Positions 49,832 through 58,459 of a DNA stretch of 58,459 bases are shown in pieces. Within the stretch, counting starts at the first letter, position 1. Every line of letters starts with the position of its first letter. A program made the position numbers and the translations under genes. Source of the stretch: Candidatus Roizmanbacteria bacterium GW2011_GWC1_37_12 (GTDB taxonomy: Bacteria; Patescibacteriota; Microgenomatia; UBA1406; GWC2-37-13); the NCBI GenBank assembly GCA_000991135.1, contig LBST01000007.1, positions 1 to 58,459 of the forward strand, read 5' to 3'. The notes beneath the pieces are model-generated. The model worked only from the letters and a program-made list of their open reading frames with translations. It was not told where the DNA came from and searched no databases.

Positions 49832-50552
49832 ATTTGATTTCCTTAAAAATATTCCATCCCTCAAATCCTATCCAACTCTCGCCTACAAGCTCTTTAGGTA
49901 AACCTGGATCTTGACGCAGAATATCTACATAGTGAGAAATGACTTTTTTGAATTTATCTAATTTATCCGAATCCGAAGATAAAATATCATGCCATTTTTT
50001 AAAAAGCTCCCTGTATGTTTTGTCGAGATTGGCCTTCCCCCAAACCTTTTCAATTAAAATCTCCCGATCGCCAAAAGTATGATCGGCTTCAAAAGCTTGA
50101 ATATATTTTTCTTCTTCTTTTTGAGAAGTTAGGGACTTTAGGGTAGTTATGATTGGATGCGGAGTCAACCAGAAAGAACGATGCCAAGGACCTAATCCCC
50201 AACCCTGCATCTCACGCCTCAAACGGTCGCGAATTTCCCGTTTTTTTTCAGGGATTTCATAAGAAATCACCCGCCAGCGACCATCCCATTTTTCTTTTAA
50301 AAACCTGAAAAAAGGAAATTTTAGAGATAATTCTTGAAAGCCCTTCTCTGTTAATCTGTAATTATTATCTTCTTTTCCTTTTTCTATCCTTCCTTCTTTT
50401 ATTAGGCCCGAGATCGTTCCCCGTGTTTTCTGATTTAATGTCAGATCAAAAACTTTTTGAATTCTTTCGTCAAGGGAAATAGAAGAAAAATCAACGCCCG
50501 CAATTAAAAATAATGAAAGTAAAATCTTCGTCCGTCTTTCTTTAACTCCCAT
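49815..50552 (-). CDS. PaaX-family transcription regulator
   Basis: 245 residues. N-terminal winged helix (RRTKILLSLFLIAGVDFSS to RLTEKGFQELSLKF), a middle Cas2-like ferredoxin-fold domain WRVISYEIPEKKREIRDRLRRE, and the PaaX C-terminal end DPGLPKELVGESWIGFEGWNIF. PaaX proteins repress catabolic operons and respond to acyl-CoA ligands; targets here are unknown, perhaps the divergent surface-protein operon at 50697. The stop overlaps the convergent ComEC hydrolase by 17 bases. Confidence 0.8.
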   Translation of the reverse strand: MGVKERRTKILLSLFLIAGVDFSSISLDERIQKVFDLTLNQKTRGTISGLIKEGRIEKGKEDNNYRLTEKGFQELSLKFPFFRFLKEKWDGRWRVISYEIPEKKREIRDRLRREMQGWGLGPWHRSFWLTPHPIITTLKSLTSQKEEEKYIQAFEADHTFGDREILIEKVWGKANLDKTYRELFKKWHDILSSDSDKLDKFKKVISHYVDILRQDPGLPKELVGESWIGFEGWNIFKEIKSILLS

Positions 50553-50696
50553 ATAAGTTACACTTTAACAGACGAGTATATTATCTGTCAAGGGGAAAAA
50601 ACAATATATATTTTGGAGCAAACTAATAGTATTTTTGTATAAGTTATTTATTAATATGCCATTGACAAATTGTAAGAAATATAGTTTTATTAATTT

Positions 50697-52217
50697 ATGG
50701 TGAGAAAAATCCGAAAAATGGTTTTATTGGTGTTTATTTTTTCACAGGCCTCTTATATATACCTATTTGAACTTCCGCAGATTAAAATCGTTGATACTGC
50801 TAGCTTAACTTCTGCGTCGGTAACTTTAAGCAATTCACGACTTTCTTACCGGGCCGGAGTGGCTTCAGGTACATCTGGCAGTTCTATCGTCACGATTGAC
50901 AGTTCTGCTAACGCTGATAATGATACCAATCATCTTTTCCCAAGTGATTCTGTCTGTTTTACTGATTCGGGAATGAACGGATGTATTGGTTCAACTGCCT
51001 ATTCGGTCGCCAATATTATCAGCTCTACCAGTTTTAATACCGCGTCCTCTTTAGGAAATAATCTTGAGGCAACTGGTTACGCAGTCGCTTCTCAATCAGG
51101 AAGTTTTACAATTAGTTTTGTCACCACTTCTGTCGTTCCCTTAGACGGAGACATTTTAGTCACGATTCCTATGGCTGACAGTGCTAATGGGAACAACGGT
51201 ATTCCAGACACTAATTCTTCTTTGGCGACTAATGGATTTGACCTTAATGCTATTGCCGCTGCTGATATTTCAAGCACCGGCTGCACCGATGGAAACTGGA
51301 ATACTACTGAAACAATCAGTGCCGGAAGCGGCAGCACCGACCACACAATCAGAGTAGATAGGCAAACGACTAGCTGCGCTGCTGGCACAACCGTCACTGT
51401 TACTATTGATTCCTCACCTGGAATCGTTAATCCTGCTCCAATAACATCAGGCCATACTCAAGGATCAGCTGATACTTATACTATTAATATTAAAACGCGC
51501 GACGGCTCTGACAATACTTTAGATCAAGTTGATATTAAAGTCGCTCCGGTTGAAGCAGTTTTGGTTTCTGCTACTGTTGATGAAAGCCTGTCTTTTCAAG
51601 TAGCAGGCGTCTCCTCAAGCACATCGACGTGTGGACAAACTACAGACATTACTACTACTGCCTATTCTGTTCCTTGGGGTACAATTGCCGCCACTAGTAC
51701 TTTTTATGAAGGATCCCAACAACTGACTGTTTCTACCAATGCCGATGCCGGATATAGTGTTAAAATCGAAGAAAACGACCAGATGGGAATAAACGGCACG
51801 ACCTGCGATTCTCCAGCAGCTGACACGGCTGACGAGACTGACAGCCCTGCTTGTATCAAAGATACGGTCTGTGGCGCAGTCAGCTGTAGTGAATCCAGTG
51901 GTTATTATTGGACCAATGCCTCAAGTTATCCTGGTTTAGGTATTTCATTGGCAAATGTTGATGGTACCGACGCATCTTGGCTCTATGATTCGACTTCTGA
52001 ACCTTGCACAACAACCGGCGGAGGAACATCAACCAACTTTTGTTCACGTCAGATCGCTGACCAACAAGCAGGAAATACTAAAGGAACTATTATGACGAAT
52101 GCTGCTCAAGTAAATTCTAAAGATATCTATGTTTGTTATCGCTTAGCGATTTCCGGCACCCAACCACCTGGATATTATTACAATACAGTTAAATATACGG
52201 CGACGGCAACGTTCTAA
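50697..52217 (+). CDS. Ser/Thr-rich secreted surface protein
   Basis: 506 residues. N-terminal signal (MVRKIRKMVLLVFIFSQASYIYLF), then a beta-rich Ser/Thr/Ala/Gly mature part low in basic residues, with many Cys (CFTDSGMNGC, SSTGCTDG, TTCDSP, CIKDTVCGAVSCSE) likely in disulfides. The last strand QPPGYYYNTVKYTATATF parallels the end of the 45495 product. Similar to WxL/camelysin-like surface proteins in layout. Its own stop codon is the first base triplet of the 111-bp signal-peptide repeat, copy B. Confidence 0.65.
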   Translation: MVRKIRKMVLLVFIFSQASYIYLFELPQIKIVDTASLTSASVTLSNSRLSYRAGVASGTSGSSIVTIDSSANADNDTNHLFPSDSVCFTDSGMNGCIGSTAYSVANIISSTSFNTASSLGNNLEATGYAVASQSGSFTISFVTTSVVPLDGDILVTIPMADSANGNNGIPDTNSSLATNGFDLNAIAAADISSTGCTDGNWNTTETISAGSGSTDHTIRVDRQTTSCAAGTTVTVTIDSSPGIVNPAPITSGHTQGSADTYTINIKTRDGSDNTLDQVDIKVAPVEAVLVSATVDESLSFQVAGVSSSTSTCGQTTDITTTAYSVPWGTIAATSTFYEGSQQLTVSTNADAGYSVKIEENDQMGINGTTCDSPAADTADETDSPACIKDTVCGAVSCSESSGYYWTNASSYPGLGISLANVDGTDASWLYDSTSEPCTTTGGGTSTNFCSRQIADQQAGNTKGTIMTNAAQVNSKDIYVCYRLAISGTQPPGYYYNTVKYTATATF

Positions 52218-52325
52218 ATAAACAAATCTACAAATGACAAATAAACAAATCAATTTCAAATTTTTGAATTTTAAATATTTATTTGTAGTATTTGCTTATT
52301 TGGTTATTTGCTTATTTGGTTATTT
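52215..52325. repeat. 111-bp AT-rich inverted repeat encoding a signal peptide, copy B
   Basis: Identical to 46296-46406 except for one T-to-C change near the end. Again it starts at the TAA of the previous gene and ends at the junction with the mature protein. Confidence 0.95.
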
Positions 52326-53268
52326 AGCAATAACAACAGCACAAACTACACTGCCGTTGACTGTTGCCCCTGCCCGTCAGCAGTTGACTGTTGACCCGGG
52401 TGAATCAACAGCTGTTAATGTCCGTTTTTATAACCAGAGCGAGTCACCTGTTTCCGGATTTATAAAAGTAGCTGATTTTATCGTCGATGACAGTGAGGGC
52501 ACGCCGAGAATCGTCGAAGAAGCCGGCCAAGTCTCGCCGAAGTTCTCCGGGCAGACCTGGTTTTCTCTGCCATTTGATCGGGCAACAATCGCCGCCAATG
52601 ACAAAGTTTCTTTTCAAGCAAAAATCAATGTTCCTTTTGATGCCCGTCCCGGCGGCAGATATGTGGCTGTCTATTTTGAGCCGTCCGGGTCACTTCCCGA
52701 ATCAGTCAGCGCGGAAAAAGAGGCTGGCGTCAGCGTCGGTTCCCGATTGGCTTCTCTAGTCTACCTCAAAGTCAATGGCGACTCTCTTGAAAAAGCTCTC
52801 TTAAGTCGTTTTTTTGCCCCAAATTTTCTTGAGTATGGATCAATCAAAATCAACACACAAATTCTCAATCGAGGCGACTACCATATCAGGCCTCGAGGAG
52901 TAATCACCTTATCCAATGTTTTTGGCGGCCCAGTCGACCAAAAAAGTCTAAAAGAGGAAAATATCTTTCCCGACACAGTGAGAAGCTACGAAAACAGTCT
53001 TGGCCAAAAATGGATGTTGGGTAAGTATAAATTAACTCTAACTGCCTCTTACGGTGACAAAGGTCAAGTATTGGAAGGGTTCACTTATGTTTGGCTTTTC
53101 CCCTGGAGAGTTGCCATAGTTATCGTCTTAACTGCCTTTATAATCACTCTTCTTATCTCCAGTTTTTATAAAAACTTTGTAAAAAAAGAAACAAATTTAG
53201 AAGAAGAGATCGCTAAAGAAAAAGAAGAGATTGAGAAATTAAAACAACAACTTCGTAAGCAGAAATAA
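52234..53268 (+). CDS. surface protein, DUF916-like domain with C-terminal TM and coiled coil
   Basis: 344 residues. Signal peptide identical to that of the 46315 gene for about 30 residues, after which the two proteins differ (PLTVAPARQQLTVDPGESTAVNVRF). Ig-like DUF916-type N-domain, second beta domain, TM helix about 288-308, then a cytoplasmic coiled coil NLEEEIAKEKEEIEKLKQQ. A paralogue of 46315, one for each secreted partner (45495 and 50697): gene order secreted protein then anchored protein is repeated twice. Stop overlaps the next start. Confidence 0.7.
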   Translation: MTNKQINFKFLNFKYLFVVFAYLVICLFGYLAITTAQTTLPLTVAPARQQLTVDPGESTAVNVRFYNQSESPVSGFIKVADFIVDDSEGTPRIVEEAGQVSPKFSGQTWFSLPFDRATIAANDKVSFQAKINVPFDARPGGRYVAVYFEPSGSLPESVSAEKEAGVSVGSRLASLVYLKVNGDSLEKALLSRFFAPNFLEYGSIKINTQILNRGDYHIRPRGVITLSNVFGGPVDQKSLKEENIFPDTVRSYENSLGQKWMLGKYKLTLTASYGDKGQVLEGFTYVWLFPWRVAIVIVLTAFIITLLISSFYKNFVKKETNLEEEIAKEKEEIEKLKQQLRKQK

Positions 53269-54245
53269 TGAGGAAGAATTTTTTTTTAATAATGTTTTTT
53301 TTGTTAGTAATACCATTGCAACTTGGTTACTTATATCTTTCTAAAGAACAAGGCAACATCGCTGGAATAACAACGATAGAAACTAAATCTGTTCTTAACT
53401 CCGCCTCAATCGGCGAATTTCATTTTAGCCTTTTTGGCTATACTTCGCCTCTGGCCGAAGTTAGTTTTAACGGTCAGGGAATCTCAGACCAAACCACCGC
53501 CGATACAACCGGTTATTTTGAATTCAATAATCGCTTCTCGCCTTATTCTCCGCGTGAGGCTTGCTTGAGCTCCAAAGACCAGTTTGGACGGATTTCTTCA
53601 CCTGTCTGCTTAGCTCCTTTTCCTACCCAATATGATGTAACGATTGGTCCGGTAATTATTCCCCCGACTATTTCTCTTGATAAACCTGATTATTTTACTG
53701 GTGATGAGGTTATTCTAACAGGTCAAACGATCCCGGGTTCGGAGATCAATCTTTCTATGTTTACAAGCCAGGATTCTGGACGCGCCCCTTCGGGGCTTGC
53801 CAGAATGACGTCATTCTGGGGAGGAGTGAAACGACGACTCCAGAATCTGCTAATCAAACCAGTTGAAGCTTTTTCTATCCCACAACTGACTGCCAAATCC
53901 GACTCCAAGGGCAATTTTTCAATCTCTCTTCCTTCTTCTTCTGCCCAAAACTACCGGCTATTTACCCAAGTAGACTATCAAGATGAGTCATCGCCAAACA
54001 GCCTAGCTTTGTCTTTAAAAATTTTGCCTGTTTGGATGATTATTATTAAATTTTTCGGGTTCATCTGGAGTCTTTTGAAGTCAAGACTACTGGAAGTGGT
54101 AATTCTATTGGAAATCGTCGCCCTTCTCGCTCATTTAATCCGTATTTTCTTACATCCTTATTATCTATCTCACAATAAGGCTATAATTCTTTACGAAAAC
54201 CGCCTTCCTGTGCTAGAAGAATCTCACCCGCTAGTAAAAACTTAG
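53268..54245 (+). CDS. surface Ig-like protein with C-terminal TM
   Basis: 325 residues. Signal peptide 3-23; two beta-sandwich-like domains (SVLNSASIGEFHFSLFGYTSP and PTISLDKPDYFTGDEVILTG); C-terminal helices about 260-305. Between the second domain and the anchor, two palindromic repeats (53771-53847) are read in frame, giving SGRAPSGLARMTSFWGG and KRRLQN. Overlaps the preceding gene by one base and the convergent gene by 15 bases. Confidence 0.6.
   Translation: MRKNFFLIMFFLLVIPLQLGYLYLSKEQGNIAGITTIETKSVLNSASIGEFHFSLFGYTSPLAEVSFNGQGISDQTTADTTGYFEFNNRFSPYSPREACLSSKDQFGRISSPVCLAPFPTQYDVTIGPVIIPPTISLDKPDYFTGDEVILTGQTIPGSEINLSMFTSQDSGRAPSGLARMTSFWGGVKRRLQNLLIKPVEAFSIPQLTAKSDSKGNFSISLPSSSAQNYRLFTQVDYQDESSPNSLALSLKILPVWMIIIKFFGFIWSLLKSRLLEVVILLEIVALLAHLIRIFLHPYYLSHNKAIILYENRLPVLEESHPLVKT
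53771..53847. repeat. two ATTCTGG-family palindromes inside a surface-protein gene
   Basis: GGATTCTGG...CCAGAATGAC (53771-53809) and TCATTCTGGGGAGGAG...CTCCAGAATC (53811-53847). The second is identical over 37 bases to 55629-55665. Confidence 0.9.
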
Positions 54246-54647
54246 GTGGGTTTTTTGCTTAAGTTCGCTGTCGTCGACCAAAACCTTAAGGTAGTATTCG
54301 CCTGTTTTGCTTGATGTGACGTCAAAATAGCTCTTACCAAAGTTGTCAGTCAATGCCTGGATTTCTTCGATGTTTAGGGCTTCATCTTGATCCAAAAATA
54401 CCTTTTTCCCCATCACCCCCAATCCCTTGTCATCGAGAACAAACACCGTCACCCTGATTTTTTCTTGTCCGTTGGCTCTAGCTCGAAGAGGTGTAATAAA
54501 AACATAAGAGTTATCAACCGAAAAAGACACGGATTTAATCGTTGCCCTACTTGAAAAGAACTTTACCTCATAGAGCCCAAAAAATATGACAAACGCAAGC
54601 AGAATGACTATAAACAGTAACAAAAAAAAGGGCAGTTTTTTCATCAA
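54231..54647 (-). CDS. membrane-anchored Ig-like (invasin-type) small protein
   Basis: 138 residues. TM anchor 7-26, then a single Big_1-like domain: DNSYVFITPLRARANGQEKIRVTVFVLDDKG, ALTDNFGKSYFDVTSSKTGEYYLKV. The pattern G-x-x-x-I-x-V-x-V-x-D-x-x-G and T-x-x-x-G-x-x is that of bacterial Ig-like group 1 domains. Surface role. Confidence 0.65.
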   Translation of the reverse strand: MMKKLPFFLLLFIVILLAFVIFFGLYEVKFFSSRATIKSVSFSVDNSYVFITPLRARANGQEKIRVTVFVLDDKGLGVMGKKVFLDQDEALNIEEIQALTDNFGKSYFDVTSSKTGEYYLKVLVDDSELKQKTHLSFY

Positions 54648-55178
54648 TCTTAATGATAATTCCTACGTTATTGAATGTCAACACGACGGTTTTTTATACT
54701 ATGGGTAGGGTTTTTAAAACAATTAAACTCTATATATAGTTTTTAGAGCAAGAAAATAAGCCAAGTCTAAATGAGTAAAAATTAGCAGAGAAATAACTTT
54801 GGTGATAAATAGACACAAAAACTGTTAATTTACAATTTTCAGTTTTCAATTTTCATTGAATTTTTAATGTCTCAGTTTTCAAATTAAAAATTGTCTAAAT
54901 GAAAATTTATTGAAAAATGTAAATTGATAATTGAAAATTAAGCTTCGAAAGAAAAATTCTCTCTAATACAAAGTAATCAATTTTTTCAACTAAATATTAC
55001 TATAAGCCTCTTGATCTATTTTGATACTTTAGCGTCAGTAAATATTTTTTGCGGTAATTATACTAAATATGATTAAATTATATTATAGGTTGGGATATTA
55101 AAATCTTCCCTACTATATCAAAATACTATCAAAATACCTCTTGACAACCATATTATGATTATAATAGTATGAAATTGT
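54648..55178. other. 531-base AT-rich intergenic region
   Basis: No ORF or RNA gene recognised. 54833-54945 is a TTTTCAATTTTCA repeat, closely matching 43868-43917 (TTTTCAATTTTCATTGAATT shared). A possible promoter for the next gene is TTGACA at 55141-55146 with TAGTAT at 55165-55170 (18-base spacing). Confidence 0.5.

Positions 55179-58459
<3,281 letters not shown>

Noticed and set aside
49815-50552. Cas2-like segment as evidence of CRISPR
   Set aside because: The Cas2-like fold is the normal middle domain of PaaX regulators; winged-helix and PaaX C-terminal parts are present and no repeats or cas genes are nearby.

Overview
The window looks like a chromosomal segment of an uncultivated bacterium of the Candidate Phyla Radiation (Patescibacteria), most likely a Microgenomates-type lineage. 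This is inferred from short, AT-rich, tightly packed genes, many small secreted or single-TM hypothetical proteins, a ComEA/split-ComEC DNA-uptake locus, prepilin-like genes, and a mixture of bacterial (NusG, SecE, L11, L1, LeuRS) and archaeal-looking enzymes. UGA and UAA both act as normal stops, so the genetic code is standard.

Layout. 1-7.1 kb: end of a GT39-like membrane protein, two membrane-anchored hypotheticals, a RelE/Phd toxin-antitoxin pair, and three tandem GT-C-like polytopic membrane proteins. 7.1-12.2 kb: M16 peptidase, prepilin-like protein, three transporters, tRNA-Lys. 12.2-21.9 kb: HD hydrolase, LeuRS, DUF1599 protein, a NadM-CoaD-dephospho-CoA-kinase triple fusion of archaeal type, NAD synthetase, a RelA/SpoT-HD-like protein, a cation/Ca exchanger, an RRM protein and a class IV aminotransferase. 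22-31.5 kb: the aromatic/tyrosine region. 31.5-42.7 kb: an unrecognised 419-aa protein, CtlX-like hydrolase, class III aminotransferase, acetyl-CoA synthetase, tandem GGDEF protein, Ca-type P-ATPase, HEPN protein, cytidylate-kinase-like protein. 42.7-44.8 kb: rplA-rplK-nusG-secE. 44.9-54.6 kb: surface proteins, ComEA, split ComEC, PaaX regulator. 55.2 kb to the end: a giant surface fibre with a recombinase-like N-terminal domain, open at the window edge.

The most striking system is two neighbouring, differently controlled minus-strand operons for aromatic amino acids and tyrosine. The biosynthetic operon (DAHP synthase, chorismate mutase, aminotransferase, TyrA-PheA fusion, NYN protein) is preceded by two tandem attenuators. 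Each encodes a small peptide with a Tyr/Phe run, then, four codons later, a G-rich strand that can pair with the 5' arm of the following intrinsic terminator. The enzymes show no allosteric (ACT-type) domains, so control seems to have moved to RNA. The second operon starts with a T-box riboswitch; just beyond its terminator lies tRNA-Tyr itself, then a DUF554 membrane protein, a HisC-like aminotransferase and TyrRS. Both TyrRS and tRNA-Tyr are of archaeal/eukaryotic type (C1:G72, short variable arm).

A second theme is repeats. Several families of short palindromic repeats lie in frame inside enzyme genes, usually at domain linkers. A 111-bp AT-rich inverted repeat occurs twice, each time supplying the stop codon of one gene and the signal peptide of the next. 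All functional statements rest on reading the sequence and family knowledge; no database search was run.
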